Assembly (NCBI GenBank): GCA_003215475.1
Contig: QCKH01000007.1
Location: 1 to 64,000, forward strand
Length of the DNA: 64,000 bases
Direction of reading: 5' to 3'
Source: Prochlorococcus sp. AG-409-L21
GTDB lineage: Bacteria > Cyanobacteriota > Cyanobacteriia > PCC-6307 > Cyanobiaceae
In this document: one piece after another, positions 1 through 9,514 of the stretch
How positions within the stretch are numbered: the first letter of the stretch is position 1
Layout of the letters: each line of letters opens with the position of its first letter
Position numbers and translations under genes: made by a program
The notes under the pieces: generated by a model
What the model was told of the DNA's origin: nothing
The model's database searches: none
Seen by the model: the letters and a program-made list of their open reading frames with translations, nothing else

Positions 1-136
1 AATCTCTAATTATTGCTATTAATATAAACCAAATGAGTCTAATTCTAGAAATCAAACTTTTCCTTGAGGCAAGTTCGTGAAATTTGGCTCTTCCACATTC
101 AGTTTTAATTAAATTGTAGATCTTTGGCTCAGTCAT
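1..136 (-). CDS. Partial ORF, unknown product, cut by the left window edge
   Basis: The minus strand reads ATG at 136-134 and stays open to the window edge, giving 45 residues that begin [19 protein letters not shown] and run into a hydrophobic stretch ([12 protein letters not shown]). The start overlaps the ligA stop as ATGA, which is typical of translational coupling, so it is probably co-transcribed downstream of ligA. It is absent from the ORF track because it is truncated. I do not recognise the family. The hydrophobic segment suggests a membrane-associated protein, but the rest lies outside the window. Confidence 0.5.
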   Translation of the reverse strand, partial: MTEPKIYNLIKTECGRAKFHELASRKSLISRIRLIWFILIAIIRD

Positions 137-2187
137 GATTTTAAAAGATTCATTAGCTCTTTCTCGTTAATTATTTTTACACCTAGTTCTTGAGCTTTTT
201 TATATTTACTGCCAGATTTTTTTCCGGCAACTAGGAAGGTTGTTTTGGAGCTAACTGAGTTGGTGACTTTGCCACCAGCACTTTCAATCATATCTTTTGC
301 TTGTTCCCTACTCAAAGATTCTAAAGTACCTGTGATAACAATCATGTCACCCGATATTCTCGTGACTTGATTAATTTCTAGAGAGTCTTCTTGCTGATTA
401 CTTGCAAAGGAAATACCTTCTTTTTGTAGATTGATAATTAGCTGTTGGTTGCTTGCAGTATTAAACCAATTTTGTAATGAGTCTAGAATTTCTTCGCCAA
501 TACCAAAAATTTTGGATATTGATTCAGGAGAATTTTTTAAAGAGAAATCAAGTTTAGAAGCACTAGGGAAGACTTTTGCAATAGCTTTGGCATTAGCTTC
601 ACCTATATGCAAAATCCCAAGAGCATACAGTTGTTTATGCCAAGGTTGATTTTTTGAATTTTTAATTGCAATTAAAAGTTTCTCTCCGGATTTTTCACCC
701 ATTCTCTCTAGATTTGTGATTGATTTCTTGTTCAACTTATAAAGGTCGGCAATTGATTTAACTAGATTTTTTTTAACTAATTGCTCTATGAGTTTTGATC
801 CAAATCCATCTATATTCATTGCTCCTTTGCTCACCCAATGACGTAAAGCTCCACGCAAAATAGCTGGACAATGATGATTAGTACATTTTGTGATAGCTTC
901 TGTGGCTTCTTGTATAAGTTTTGAATTACATTCTGGACAGTTTTCAGGTAAAAATAATTTGTTTGTTTCTTCTGGCCTGAGATCCTTTATAACACGAACT
1001 ACTTCTGGAATAATTTCCCCAGCCTTACGTATTACAATTGTGTCTCCTGAATGAATATCAAGGTCAGCAATTCTTTTAGCATTATGTAATGTTGCTCTAC
1101 TGACTAAAGTTCCAGCAAGAGAAATTGGTTTAAATTCTGCTACTGGTGTTATTGCACCTGTTCTACCTACTTGAAAAGTTAATTTTTTTAGTATGGTCGG
1201 GGCTTCTTCCGCAGGATATTTCAAGGCAATGGCCCATCTAGGTGCCTTATTTGTTGTGCCTACATAATTTTGTATTTTAAAATTTTCGATTTTAACAACA
1301 ACTCCATCTGTCGCATAAGGCATATTGTGTCGATTTGATTCCCATTCACTGCAAAAGGCAGTTACTGCTTTTATATCATTCATTAGTTGAGTATTTGGAT
1401 TCACTTTGAACCCTGCGGTCTTTAGCCATTGCAAAGCTTCCCATTGTCCTTTTGGTTTGCTTGGTTCAGTTTCTTCTGGTTCCCAATCTTCTGGAAGATG
1501 AATTGTGTAGGCAAAAAAGTCCAGACGTCTGGCTGCTACTACTCGAGGATCTAATTGTCTGAGTGTTCCAGAACAAGCATTTCTAGGGTTTGCAAAAATC
1601 TGTTTACCTTCTTTTAGCCTTAATGCATTGATTTGCTGAAAAGTTGAGTTTGGTATAAATGCTTCTCCTCTAACTTCAAGCCAAGGTGGGGGGTTTTTGA
1701 GGTGAAGTGATAGCGGTATCGATGCAATGGTTTTAACATTGGGCGTGATTTCTTCTCCTTCAGTTCCATCCCCTCTAGTTGCTCCGGTTTGCAAAAAACC
1801 ATTTATATAGCTAAGTGCAACTGCATTTCCGTCTATTTTGAGTTCACAAACTAGTTGGGAATTATTGGCGTGTAATTTATCAATTCTTGAATACCAATCA
1901 TTCAGTTCAGTAATATTAAAAGCATTGTCTAAACTCTGTAATGGAATACGATGTTTAACGCTTTGGAAGCCTTTGGATGGCCTTCCTCCTAGCCTTTGAG
2001 AGGGGCTGTCTAAAGTAATTAAAGAAGGATTTTGTTTTTCTAGTTCTAAAAGTTCTCTGTAAAGACGATCAAATACAGCATCTTCTATTAAGGGAGTATC
2101 CAGTATGTAATATGCATGATTAGCTTTGTTCAGGAGATTTCTAAGCTCAGAAATACGATCAGCCTGATTCCTAGAAGGTGTTGGCAC
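133..2187 (-). CDS. ligA: NAD-dependent DNA ligase LigA
   Basis: This enzyme seals nicks in duplex DNA using NAD+, joining Okazaki fragments and completing repair. The 684 residues have the family's usual length and order. An N-terminal Ia/adenylation domain carries the KxDG nucleotidyl-lysine motif ([11 protein letters not shown]). An OB fold follows, then a four-cysteine zinc finger (CPECNSK and CTNHHC), helix-hairpin-helix repeats ([12 protein letters not shown]), and a C-terminal BRCT domain beginning near [14 protein letters not shown]. The start is GTG with no clear Shine-Dalgarno sequence. Its stop overlaps the start of the partial ORF downstream, and a small anchored protein gene lies 29 bp upstream on the same strand. 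Confidence 0.97.
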   Translation of the reverse strand: MPTPSRNQADRISELRNLLNKANHAYYILDTPLIEDAVFDRLYRELLELEKQNPSLITLDSPSQRLGGRPSKGFQSVKHRIPLQSLDNAFNITELNDWYSRIDKLHANNSQLVCELKIDGNAVALSYINGFLQTGATRGDGTEGEEITPNVKTIASIPLSLHLKNPPPWLEVRGEAFIPNSTFQQINALRLKEGKQIFANPRNACSGTLRQLDPRVVAARRLDFFAYTIHLPEDWEPEETEPSKPKGQWEALQWLKTAGFKVNPNTQLMNDIKAVTAFCSEWESNRHNMPYATDGVVVKIENFKIQNYVGTTNKAPRWAIALKYPAEEAPTILKKLTFQVGRTGAITPVAEFKPISLAGTLVSRATLHNAKRIADLDIHSGDTIVIRKAGEIIPEVVRVIKDLRPEETNKLFLPENCPECNSKLIQEATEAITKCTNHHCPAILRGALRHWVSKGAMNIDGFGSKLIEQLVKKNLVKSIADLYKLNKKSITNLERMGEKSGEKLLIAIKNSKNQPWHKQLYALGILHIGEANAKAIAKVFPSASKLDFSLKNSPESISKIFGIGEEILDSLQNWFNTASNQQLIINLQKEGISFASNQQEDSLEINQVTRISGDMIVITGTLESLSREQAKDMIESAGGKVTNSVSSKTTFLVAGKKSGSKYKKAQELGVKIINEKELMNLLKS

Positions 2188-2216
2188 GGATTTTTAGGAG
2201 GAGCTTTTGTTCTTTT

Positions 2217-2639
2217 TTAGCGGTTTGCTTTTATTATTCGATTGATTTTCCACTCTTTGTCAATTTTGACAAAAGTAAAATCTAAAGGTAGTTCAGTCTT
2301 TTTATCCGCTGATTTAAGATTTAAAGTCAGTTTGATCTGATCATTCTCGATCTTAGGTCGTCCTGATTTTAGATTTGTGTATTTGTTGAGTTGTAGTCCT
2401 GTTAAAAACTTTAGGAAATCTTGACGGTTGACATGTTGTTTATATGTTTTTGTGGTGAGTCTGTATGCACCATCAATTCTTCCAGAAGCTATTTGATCAA
2501 AGAATTGCTTAACTAGAGGATTGATGCCTCGTGCTCCAATGACCAATTTTATTGCGTTGAAAGTCCAAAAAAGAAGCAAGGCACCACTTCCATAAAGCAG
2601 TGTTTTGATGCCGATTGCTTTGACTAGTGCCCCATCCAT
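2217..2639 (-). CDS. Conserved hypothetical protein with N-terminal membrane anchor
   Basis: This 140-residue protein has one hydrophobic helix near residues 12-32 (LLYGSGALLLFWTFNAIKL). A soluble domain follows in which a helical part (FFDQIASGRIDGAYRLTT) precedes alternating beta-like segments ending KEWKINRIIK. That pattern resembles the NTF2-like DUF4864/DUF4878 type, but this is inference from shape, not a recognised match. It lies 29 bp upstream of ligA on the same strand and may share its transcript. No catalytic motif is visible. Confidence 0.7.
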   Translation of the reverse strand: MDGALVKAIGIKTLLYGSGALLLFWTFNAIKLVIGARGINPLVKQFFDQIASGRIDGAYRLTTKTYKQHVNRQDFLKFLTGLQLNKYTNLKSGRPKIENDQIKLTLNLKSADKKTELPLDFTFVKIDKEWKINRIIKANR

Positions 2640-2663
2640 TGTTTCAGTGTTGTTAATTGAAAG

Positions 2664-2680
2664 AGTTAGTTTTTCTAACT
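2664..2680. repeat. Short perfect hairpin in a divergent intergenic region
   Basis: AGTTAG and CTAACT form a perfect 6-bp inverted repeat around a TTTTT loop, in the roughly 120-bp gap between the divergent anchored-protein and SprT-like genes. It could be an operator or the 5' leader of either transcript. A stem this short can occur by chance in AT-rich DNA. Confidence 0.25.
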
Positions 2681-2762
2681 TTAGGAATAAGAGTATTTTA
2701 CAGTCACTACTTTGTAGACAGAATGTTATGGGTTGGGTGCGGTATTTGCCTTAAATAAATTC

Positions 2763-3311
2763 ATGCCTCTTATTCCTCTTTTACCAATATTTCATCGTTT
2801 TAATCGCCAATTTTTTGATGGTTTATTAGTTAAAGGTACTAAGCCCCTTGTTTCGGTGAGATGGAGTGATGGCAGATTACGAAATACTGCTGGTTTCTAT
2901 CGTCATAGTAAAAGGTTGGGAGGACAAAAAGTTTGTGAAATTGTTTTGTCTAGCCCAGTGCTGGAAAACCTTCCAGAAAGTGCAGTAGAAAGCACTCTTT
3001 GTCATGAAATGATTCATGCTTGGATTGATCTTGTATTAAAAGTTCCTGAGGGACATGGACCTAATTTTTTCGCACGCATGAAAACTATTAATTCTTCTCA
3101 GAATCGTTTTCAAGTAACTGTCCGACATAAATACCCTGTACCTATTAAATTGCCTAAGTGGTGGGCCATTTGTCCTTCTTGCGGATTAAAATCTCCCTAT
3201 AAACGAAGAGTGAAAGGCGTTGCTTGCAGACATTGTTGCGAGACTTTTCATGGGGGCAAGTGGCATGCAAGTTGTGTCCTTCATTTTGAGCCATTGCGTT
3301 ATGAACATTGA
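2763..3311 (+). CDS. SprT-like zinc metalloprotease family protein
   Basis: The protein carries the gluzincin-type HExxH motif in LCHEMIHAWID. Its C-terminal half has a zinc-ribbon pattern of paired cysteines (CPSCGLKSPY and CRHCCETFH), the architecture of the SprT/Spartan-like family. Eukaryotic SPRTN cleaves DNA-protein crosslinks; the bacterial homologues are less well characterised, so the substrate here is unknown. The ORF track begins at TTG 2733. I prefer ATG 2763, because MPLIPLLPIFHRFNRQFF is where SprT-type similarity begins and an ATG is available there. It is transcribed divergently from the neighbouring anchored-protein gene. Confidence 0.85.
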   Translation: MPLIPLLPIFHRFNRQFFDGLLVKGTKPLVSVRWSDGRLRNTAGFYRHSKRLGGQKVCEIVLSSPVLENLPESAVESTLCHEMIHAWIDLVLKVPEGHGPNFFARMKTINSSQNRFQVTVRHKYPVPIKLPKWWAICPSCGLKSPYKRRVKGVACRHCCETFHGGKWHASCVLHFEPLRYEH

Positions 3312-3390
3312 AAAATGATCTTTTTGGGATTGTTTTAAGCCTTTTCTAAAATTAGTTTTGATTTTCCACTCATCCTATAAATTTGATTAT

Positions 3391-3903
3391 ATGAAAAGAA
3401 ATCGTTTTTTAAATCAACGGCCTCAGAGATATAAGGATTCACTGGAACGCCGAATGGACCAATGGGTTGAAACTGGAAGGCAAGTTGTTGATGGGGTGGC
3501 TGGAAATAGACCAGGTTTAAGAAAAAAAGATAACCGTTTAGGCCTTAATGATATGGGACGTTGGGTAGGAGAGAAAATAGATTGGTTTTTGGAAGAAGAA
3601 GAAGATTGGTCTGAACCTGTAAAATCGTTGAGTGATATTCAAGAGACATTCCCCATTAAAAAAAGACCTTTAACAGCTATTTCTTTGAGAGTACAGAAAG
3701 TACTTTCCTCATCTGCTTCAGCTGATGAGGAAAGTACTCTCGAGGACAAATGGCCTGAAGAATCTTCTTTTAAAGTAGATAGATGGGAAAGAGATAATTC
3801 TAAAGATGTAGATTTGAAAGAATCTAAATCTATTTCATTAAGTGAAAATGCTGAAAATCTGCGTCGATTGCCTCGATCTAGTCGAAGAAGAAACAATTAT
3901 TGA
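3391..3903 (+). CDS. Conserved hypothetical charged protein, picocyanobacterial type
   Basis: The track starts at TTG 3358. ATG 3391 (MKRNRFLNQRPQRYKDSLER) is the more natural start and gives 170 residues. The N-terminal part is basic and helical, followed by an ordered-looking segment (DMGRWVGEKIDWFLEEEEDW). The rest is low-complexity, rich in Ser, Glu and Lys, ends in an Arg-rich tail (LPRSSRRRNNY), and is probably disordered. I do not recognise a function. Codons for the segment LSSSASADEEST form a striking inverted repeat, listed separately. The 3' end overlaps the convergent chorismate lyase gene by 7 bp. Confidence 0.7.
   Translation: MKRNRFLNQRPQRYKDSLERRMDQWVETGRQVVDGVAGNRPGLRKKDNRLGLNDMGRWVGEKIDWFLEEEEDWSEPVKSLSDIQETFPIKKRPLTAISLRVQKVLSSSASADEESTLEDKWPEESSFKVDRWERDNSKDVDLKESKSISLSENAENLRRLPRSSRRRNNY
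3699..3738. repeat. 15-bp perfect inverted repeat inside a coding sequence
   Basis: AGTACTTTCCTCATC (3699-3713) and GATGAGGAAAGTACT (3724-3738) are exact reverse complements around a 10-base spacer. The right arm continues to CTC, and GAGAGTAC lies just left of the left arm. The full 18-bp palindrome is therefore interrupted on the left only by a 9-base in-frame insertion. The hairpin falls in the low-complexity part of the host protein, which is where an inserted palindrome would be tolerated. No T-run follows on either strand, so it is not a standard terminator. Confidence 0.8.
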
Positions 3904-4481
3904 ATAGTTTTTAGTTGATGTCGATGTGAGTCGCCAAGCCAAATCTCCAGTTCTGGGTTGAAAACTTCTCTTATAACAGTTAATTCTTTTTCATGCCGGA
4001 AAAATCTATAATGTCTACTCCAAAAAGGACCTTCTTTTTGGAATTTAGTTTCTAGCCATTTTGCTTGCACTAAAGAGAGCCCATCCACTTCACGAAATAA
4101 TTCTGAACGACCTTGTGTGAGACTTTGCCATATTGGTTGGTTTTTATTTTTTAGATGATGCTCTGCTTCTGACTGATTCCACCAACTTTCAGCCCATGCA
4201 AGAGTTTTTGATCCACATTCTAGCCAAACTTGTCGTCTTAAAAGTGGAGGGTTCAGCTCTTGTACTTCGTATGGTGCATTTTGATTGGGCTTTGGCTCTG
4301 ATTCCATTGCAATAATCTTTATTTTTACCTCATGACCGGTGAGCAAATTGAGATGCCTTGTTGGACTTCCATCGCCTAGTAACATTAATTGCCAGGCTCC
4401 TGGTAGTTGAATTGGAATTTGGCCAGATAAGACTGAGGATGTTAGGGCTTCCCAGACTGGTTTAGGAGATGGTAATAACAT
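3897..4481 (-). CDS. Chorismate lyase family protein (DUF98/Ycf21)
   Basis: The enzyme is predicted to remove pyruvate from chorismate to give 4-hydroxybenzoate, the head-group precursor of plastoquinone in cyanobacteria. At 194 residues it shows the family's landmarks: an arginine-rich strand LLRRQVWLEC followed by LAWAESWWN, then PIWQSLTQGRSELFREV, and a C-terminal FWSRHYRFFRHEKELTVIREVF. It is last in the minus-strand run dnaB-mnmG, starting 12 bp after mnmG ends. The convergent hypothetical gene overlaps its stop by 7 bp. The assignment rests on motif recognition. Confidence 0.8.
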   Translation of the reverse strand: MLLPSPKPVWEALTSSVLSGQIPIQLPGAWQLMLLGDGSPTRHLNLLTGHEVKIKIIAMESEPKPNQNAPYEVQELNPPLLRRQVWLECGSKTLAWAESWWNQSEAEHHLKNKNQPIWQSLTQGRSELFREVDGLSLVQAKWLETKFQKEGPFWSRHYRFFRHEKELTVIREVFNPELEIWLGDSHRHQLKTIQ

Positions 4482-4493
4482 TTGAAGATGAAC

Positions 4494-6485
4494 TTATTGA
4501 GAAGCTTTTCCCGATAGTGATTTATTTAAAGTCTTCCTTTTTGAACCTATATTACCCTTTTGATTTTGTATCTTTAGCCAAATAAGTAATGCAGTTAAAT
4601 CAGCTTTACTAACTCCTGGTAATTGTGCTGCTTCTCCAAATGTTTTTGGTCGTACTTTATCTAGTTTTTCGCGGGCTTCTTTAGAAAGAGTTTTGATTTT
4701 TGAATACTCTAATGTCTTAGGAAGAAATCTTTTATTTTGCCTTTTAATTTGTTCAATTTGAAGATTTTGACGTTCTAAATATCCACTATATTTAATATCT
4801 ATTTCTACTCCTTCCTTTACGGATAATGCCAAACCATTGCTAACTAGTTGATGTTGAATAAGATTAGACATATGGATTCCTGGACGTCGTAGGAGGTTCG
4901 CCAGTGTTATAGAACCTTTTATTGAACCCTTACTTTCTCTTTCTAAAGTTAATGCTAGTGGATCATTTTCTTTAACTCTTTCTTGTTCTAATCTTTTTAT
5001 CTCTTCTCTAATTGATTGTTGCTTTGCTTGAAAAATTTTCCATCTACGCTCATCAATAAGTCCTATTTTATAGCCTAATGGTGTAAGTCTTCTATCAGCA
5101 TTATCTCCTCTAAGAACTAGTCTATACTCACTTCTACTTGTTAAGACTCTATAAGGTTCTCTTAGATCTTTTGATACAAGATCATCTATCATAGTTCCAA
5201 TGTAGCTTTCTTCTCTTGAAAAATAAATCATATCTTTGTTTTCAATAACTCTTGCTGCATTTATTCCAGCAACCAGCCCTTGAGCTGCGGCTTCTTCATA
5301 GCCTGTTGTGCCATTGAGTTGTCCTGCACTAAATAAACCTTTGATTTTTTTTGTTTCTAAAGACGCTAGAAGCTGGTTAGCTGGTAAATAGTCATATTCA
5401 ACTGCATAAGCAGGCCGAAGCATTACACAATTTTGTAGACCAGGCAGTGTTCTTAGTAATTTTAATTGAATATTTTCAGGTAGTCCTGTCGAGAATCCTT
5501 GTACATATATCTCTGGCGTATCTCTTCCTTCTGGTTCAAGAAAAATTTGGTGGGATTCTTTGTCAGCAAAACGGACAATTTTATCTTCTATTGAAGGGCA
5601 ATATCTTGGTCCTTTGCTATTGATAAAGCCCCCATAGATTGGTGTGAGATGAAGATTATCTTTGATAAGTTTATGAGTAGCTTTTGTTGTACGAGTCATA
5701 TAACAAGTCATTTGCTCTCCACTAGTCCATACTTCTGGATCAAAAGAAAAATATCTATCTGAAGCATCGCTGACTTGCTTTTCTAAAGAATGAAAATCAA
5801 TACTTCTTCGATCTACTCTTGCAGGAGTTCCTGTTTTGAGACGATCAGTCTCAAAACCAAGTTTTTGTAGTGCTTCTGTAAGACCTGTTGCAGGTTGTTC
5901 TCCTGCTCGGCCAGCATCCATTGATTGACTTCCAATCCAAATTTTCCCACGCAAAAAAGTTCCAGTAGTTAAAATTACGGCTTTAGCAAGAAAAACAGTA
6001 CCAAAATAAGTTCTGATTCCTTTGATTTCCCCAATTTTTTCTTGATATGTATTGAGAGGATCTTTGCGGTGGCTAATATTTTCGACTTCTAAATCTGTGA
6101 CCATTGCTTCACGAAGAGTCAAATTAGGCGTTTCTTGAAGTATTTGAAGCATTTTGCGAGAATATTCTCTTTTATCTGTTTGAGCTCTTAGTGCCCAAAC
6201 AGCTGGTCCTCTACTAGAATTTAAAATTCTTTTTTGTATTGCAGTCATATCCGCTAATTGGCCAATAATTCCACCAAGGGCATCTATTTCATGAACTAAT
6301 TGACTTTTAGCTGGACCACCAACTGCAGGATTACATGGTTGCCAGGCTATACGATCTAAATTGAGTGTAAATAACGCAGTTGAAAGGCCTAACTTTGCAG
6401 TAGTTAAAGCAGCTTCACAACCTGCATGACCCCCTCCTACAACAATTACATCAAATATTTCGTTGTTTTCGTATAGATGACTCAT
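4494..6485 (-). CDS. mnmG: tRNA uridine 5-carboxymethylaminomethyl modification enzyme MnmG
   Basis: Also called GidA. With MnmE it installs the cmnm5 group on wobble uridine 34 of several tRNAs, using FAD and methylene-tetrahydrofolate. The N-terminus has the dinucleotide-binding motif [13 protein letters not shown]. The two MnmG signatures follow: [12 protein letters not shown] in the middle and [17 protein letters not shown] further on. The helical MnmE-binding tail ends near [18 protein letters not shown]. The length of 663 residues is normal. It lies between dnaB and the chorismate lyase gene with short gaps, so one transcript is likely. Confidence 0.97.
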   Translation of the reverse strand: MSHLYENNEIFDVIVVGGGHAGCEAALTTAKLGLSTALFTLNLDRIAWQPCNPAVGGPAKSQLVHEIDALGGIIGQLADMTAIQKRILNSSRGPAVWALRAQTDKREYSRKMLQILQETPNLTLREAMVTDLEVENISHRKDPLNTYQEKIGEIKGIRTYFGTVFLAKAVILTTGTFLRGKIWIGSQSMDAGRAGEQPATGLTEALQKLGFETDRLKTGTPARVDRRSIDFHSLEKQVSDASDRYFSFDPEVWTSGEQMTCYMTRTTKATHKLIKDNLHLTPIYGGFINSKGPRYCPSIEDKIVRFADKESHQIFLEPEGRDTPEIYVQGFSTGLPENIQLKLLRTLPGLQNCVMLRPAYAVEYDYLPANQLLASLETKKIKGLFSAGQLNGTTGYEEAAAQGLVAGINAARVIENKDMIYFSREESYIGTMIDDLVSKDLREPYRVLTSRSEYRLVLRGDNADRRLTPLGYKIGLIDERRWKIFQAKQQSIREEIKRLEQERVKENDPLALTLERESKGSIKGSITLANLLRRPGIHMSNLIQHQLVSNGLALSVKEGVEIDIKYSGYLERQNLQIEQIKRQNKRFLPKTLEYSKIKTLSKEAREKLDKVRPKTFGEAAQLPGVSKADLTALLIWLKIQNQKGNIGSKRKTLNKSLSGKASQ

Positions 6486-6522
6486 TTCACTATGGTCATT
6501 GCCATCGCAATGACTTTATCTA

Positions 6523-7938
6523 TTAGTTTGCAAGGTTTCTGAACCTTGTAAATTGAGGCTCAAAAAGTAATTTAACTGTTCCTATAGGCCCATTTCTATG
6601 CTTTGTAACGATCACTTCTGTAACTCCTCTGTCTGGAGTGTCGGGATTGTAGTACTCATCTCGATAAATCATTAAGACTAGATCTGCATCTTGTTCAATA
6701 GAACCCGATTCCCTTAGATCACTAAGCATTGGCCTTTTATTAGTTCGTGATTCTACACCTCGACTTAATTGAGAAAGAGCTATAACGGGCACTTTTAGTT
6801 CGCGGGCCATTGCTTTTAAACCTCTGGTAATTCTCGATAGTTCTTGTACTCTGTTATCAGGGGTAGAGCCTTCCATTAGTTGAAGGTAGTCGATAACTAT
6901 TAACCCAAGGTCTTTTCCCTGCTCTGCAATTAGACGTCTACAAAGTGATCGCATTTCTAGGACGCCTAGATTTGGTTTATCATCTATAAACATTGGTAGT
7001 TGACCAAGAGTATTAATTCCCTGGCCTAACAAAGGCCATTCATCTTGATTTAAGCGTCCTGTTCTAAGTCTCCCACTTTCAATACCAACTTCCATGGATA
7101 GAAGCCGATAAGTTAGTTGCTCTTTGCTCATCTCTAGACTAAACACGCAAACGGGTAGATCATGAAGCTGAGCAACATTTTTTGCAAGATTCAGAACAAT
7201 AGATGTTTTACCCATTGCTGGCCTTCCGGCAACAATTATTAAGTCGCTGCGTTGCAAACCTTGAGTCATTGCATCAAGGTCATAGAAATTAACTGGAATA
7301 CCAGCTACTGCTGTACCTAGCGAGCGACTTTCTATTTCATTGAATGTACTGGTTAGGATTTCTGAGGTTGGGATCAGACCTTTTGATGGCTTTTCCTGAC
7401 TAATCGAAAATATTTTTTGTTCAGCTTTATCTAGTAATTCTTCCATTGGCATACTTTGATCAAAGCTAAGCTTGATAACTTCATTCCCTGAACGAATGAG
7501 TTGTCGTCTCAGAAATTTATCCGTAATTAACTTTGCAACTTGTTCTATCGATGCAGTAGAGGAAATTTTCTCCACTAATTCCACTAAACGATTATTTCCT
7601 CCAATACCTTCTAGTTCGCCAGTATCTGCGAGCCAAGCACTCATTGAAGTTAGATCTGTTGGCTTTCCCTGGCTATGTAACATTAAAGCTGTTCTATAAA
7701 TTTGACGATGTGCGTTTAAGTAGAAAGCTTCTGGTTGTACTAAATCTGCTATACGACTGATTGCATCAGGGTCTAGCAAAATTCCACCAATTACTGCCTC
7801 TTCAGCTTCTATATTTTGGGGAGGTACTAAATCTTGCTGCCCATCAAAATTACGAGGTTGTAAGTTTTTCGATCGTTTAGTGTCTAGGACTTCCTTATTT
7901 GATTGTTCTTCTTTTTTGGGGAACGGAATATTAACCAT
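6523..7938 (-). CDS. dnaB: Replicative DNA helicase DnaB
   Basis: This hexameric helicase unwinds DNA 5' to 3' ahead of the fork and loads primase. The N-terminal domain begins PPQNIEAEEAVIGGILLDPDAI. The RecA-like C-terminal domain contains Walker A AGRPAMGKTSIVLN, the Walker B region GLIVIDYLQLM, and the motif around LSDLRESGSIEQDADLVLMIYR. The length of 471 residues indicates no intein. It follows rplI by 57 bp, the widespread rplI-dnaB pairing, and is followed after 37 bp by mnmG. Confidence 0.97.
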   Translation of the reverse strand: MVNIPFPKKEEQSNKEVLDTKRSKNLQPRNFDGQQDLVPPQNIEAEEAVIGGILLDPDAISRIADLVQPEAFYLNAHRQIYRTALMLHSQGKPTDLTSMSAWLADTGELEGIGGNNRLVELVEKISSTASIEQVAKLITDKFLRRQLIRSGNEVIKLSFDQSMPMEELLDKAEQKIFSISQEKPSKGLIPTSEILTSTFNEIESRSLGTAVAGIPVNFYDLDAMTQGLQRSDLIIVAGRPAMGKTSIVLNLAKNVAQLHDLPVCVFSLEMSKEQLTYRLLSMEVGIESGRLRTGRLNQDEWPLLGQGINTLGQLPMFIDDKPNLGVLEMRSLCRRLIAEQGKDLGLIVIDYLQLMEGSTPDNRVQELSRITRGLKAMARELKVPVIALSQLSRGVESRTNKRPMLSDLRESGSIEQDADLVLMIYRDEYYNPDTPDRGVTEVIVTKHRNGPIGTVKLLFEPQFTRFRNLAN

Positions 7939-7995
7939 TAGAAATTGTAATTAGCAAAAACATATTGATTTGGAAGCCTGTTTTTGCATGTGATT

Positions 7996-8454
7996 TTAAT
8001 TACCAATTACTTCGAGATTAATTTCAGCTGTGACTTCACTATGAAGCTTCACTTGCACTTTATAAGTTCCTGTTCCATGAATCTCAGGAACAATTATGTT
8101 TCTACGATCAATTTCTTTTTTAGTTGCAACTTGTATGACTTCGGCAACATCACCATTTGTAACTGTGCCAAATAAGACACCATCTTCTCCAGTTTGTTTT
8201 TTGATGCTAAATCTTCCAATAGTTTTTAGTGCTGTTTCAAAATCAATAGCTTGTTGCTTAAGAGCAGCTTCATGTTCAGCTTTTTTGGCTAAACGATGTT
8301 CTACTTGTTTTAAGACTGCAGGAGTTACTGCTAAAGCTTTTCCGTGGGAAAGAAGAAAGTTTCTTGCGTAGCCTGGCGCTACTTCAACAACATCCCCATC
8401 CTTACCAAGGCTAAGAACATCTTCTTTTAGAACCACTTTTACTCTTTTCGCCAT
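7996..8454 (-). CDS. rplI: 50S ribosomal protein L9
   Basis: L9 binds 23S rRNA and extends from the large subunit below the L1 stalk, helping to hold reading frame. The start [20 protein letters not shown] and the signature [21 protein letters not shown] are diagnostic. A long linker helix ([19 protein letters not shown]) separates the N domain from the C domain ([19 protein letters not shown]). The 152 residues are the usual length. It sits directly upstream of dnaB on the same strand. Confidence 0.97.
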   Translation of the reverse strand: MAKRVKVVLKEDVLSLGKDGDVVEVAPGYARNFLLSHGKALAVTPAVLKQVEHRLAKKAEHEAALKQQAIDFETALKTIGRFSIKKQTGEDGVLFGTVTNGDVAEVIQVATKKEIDRRNIIVPEIHGTGTYKVQVKLHSEVTAEINLEVIGN

Positions 8455-8521
8455 CGTTGTTTTTTAGAAAATGGAATCGAATTAACGAAGTTGAATTTCA
8501 GTTAATAATTTTAACCTAATT

Positions 8522-9451
8522 TTAAGGCCTCATAGGCAGACGAATTTTTTTAGCAAGGCCTAAAGCATTTAAAAATCGTATGTGTTGCCATGTCAGATCT
8601 ATTTGGCCTTTAAAGAGTCCCTGTTTTGCAGAATTTGGATAAGCGTGATGATTATTGTGCCAGCCTTCTCCAAAAGTGAGTGCTGCTACCCACCAATTAT
8701 TTTTTGATCGATCTCCACTTTCAAAAGCAACATTCCCCCAGCAATGAGTTGCTGAATTTACAAGCCATGTGATGTGATACACCCAAACCAGTCTTAGAGG
8801 TATTCCCCACAGAACCATTGACCATCCACCAATCCAGAAAAGTAATGCACCCAATGGAATTTGTAGTAATAAAAAGTTTTTGTTTAAAAATCTATAATAG
8901 GGATCTCGTATTAGATCACCACTGAAATTAGGCACTGTACTTAACGCTGGAATGGGTTCAAACATCCATCCCATATGGCTCCACCAAAACCCTTTTTTGC
9001 TGTTGTGATGGTCAGCATCTGTATCTGAAAATGTGTGATGATGTCTATGAAGGCCTACCCAGTCAATTGGACCATGTTGGCAACTTAAAGCACCACAAGT
9101 TGCAAAAAATCTTTCTAACCAATGAGGTACTTTGAACGCTCTGTGTGAAAGGAGTCTGTGATATCCAAGAGTTACCCCTAAGCATGCTGTTACCCAATAT
9201 AAAATTACTAGAGCTGAAAAATTTTGTAAACTCCAGAATTTTGGCTGTAGAGCAAATATTGTTAAGGCGTGAATTGCAAACATGAAACCTACGGTTCCCC
9301 AGCGTCGTTTGAATTTCTGCGGGTATCTCAATTCTCTCTCTGTTTTCACTTGTAACTTTTCTGACGCAGCAAGAGCTGTATCTGCGGATACTGGCCTTTT
9401 TAACGGAGCCGTTGCTTCAATCACCCTGGAAACCACGTTGTAGTATTTCAC
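8522..9451 (-). CDS. desC: Delta-9 acyl-lipid/acyl-CoA type fatty acid desaturase
   Basis: This membrane di-iron enzyme introduces a double bond at C9 of membrane lipid acyl chains, which maintains fluidity in the cold. All three histidine boxes are present: HRLLSH, HRHHH and HNNHH. Hydrophobic spans lie between and before them (FMFAIHALTIFAL, LVILYWVTACLGVTLG, IPLGALLFWIGGWSMVLWG). The N-terminal 45 residues are polar. The neighbouring gene on the left, rplI, is on the same strand with a 67-bp gap; the right-hand neighbour is divergent. Whether the substrate is lipid- or CoA-linked cannot be read from sequence. DesC is the cyanobacterial convention. Confidence 0.92.
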   Translation of the reverse strand: MKYYNVVSRVIEATAPLKRPVSADTALAASEKLQVKTERELRYPQKFKRRWGTVGFMFAIHALTIFALQPKFWSLQNFSALVILYWVTACLGVTLGYHRLLSHRAFKVPHWLERFFATCGALSCQHGPIDWVGLHRHHHTFSDTDADHHNSKKGFWWSHMGWMFEPIPALSTVPNFSGDLIRDPYYRFLNKNFLLLQIPLGALLFWIGGWSMVLWGIPLRLVWVYHITWLVNSATHCWGNVAFESGDRSKNNWWVAALTFGEGWHNNHHAYPNSAKQGLFKGQIDLTWQHIRFLNALGLAKKIRLPMRP

Positions 9452-9466
9452 AATAGCGTATAGTGG

Positions 9467-9486
9467 CTGATAACGATCAGTATCAG
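9467..9486. promoter_or_regulatory. Operator-like inverted repeat between divergent genes
   Basis: CTGATA-N8-TATCAG forms a 6-8-6 palindrome in the 63-bp gap between desC and the divergent 9515 gene. It also contains the nested pair CTGAT/ATCAG, and a GATCA-N5-TGATC pair follows immediately. The clustering of related half-sites in such a short divergent gap suggests regulator binding. No regulator can be assigned from sequence alone. Confidence 0.35.
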
Positions 9487-9514
9487 ATCATCAATTGATC
9501 TTTTGTATGATTAA

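Noticed and set aside
3639-3896. 85-aa minus ORF opposite the conserved charged protein
   Set aside because: It exists because the inverted repeat reads similarly on both strands (SSSAEADEEST in both). There is no start context or neighbour support.
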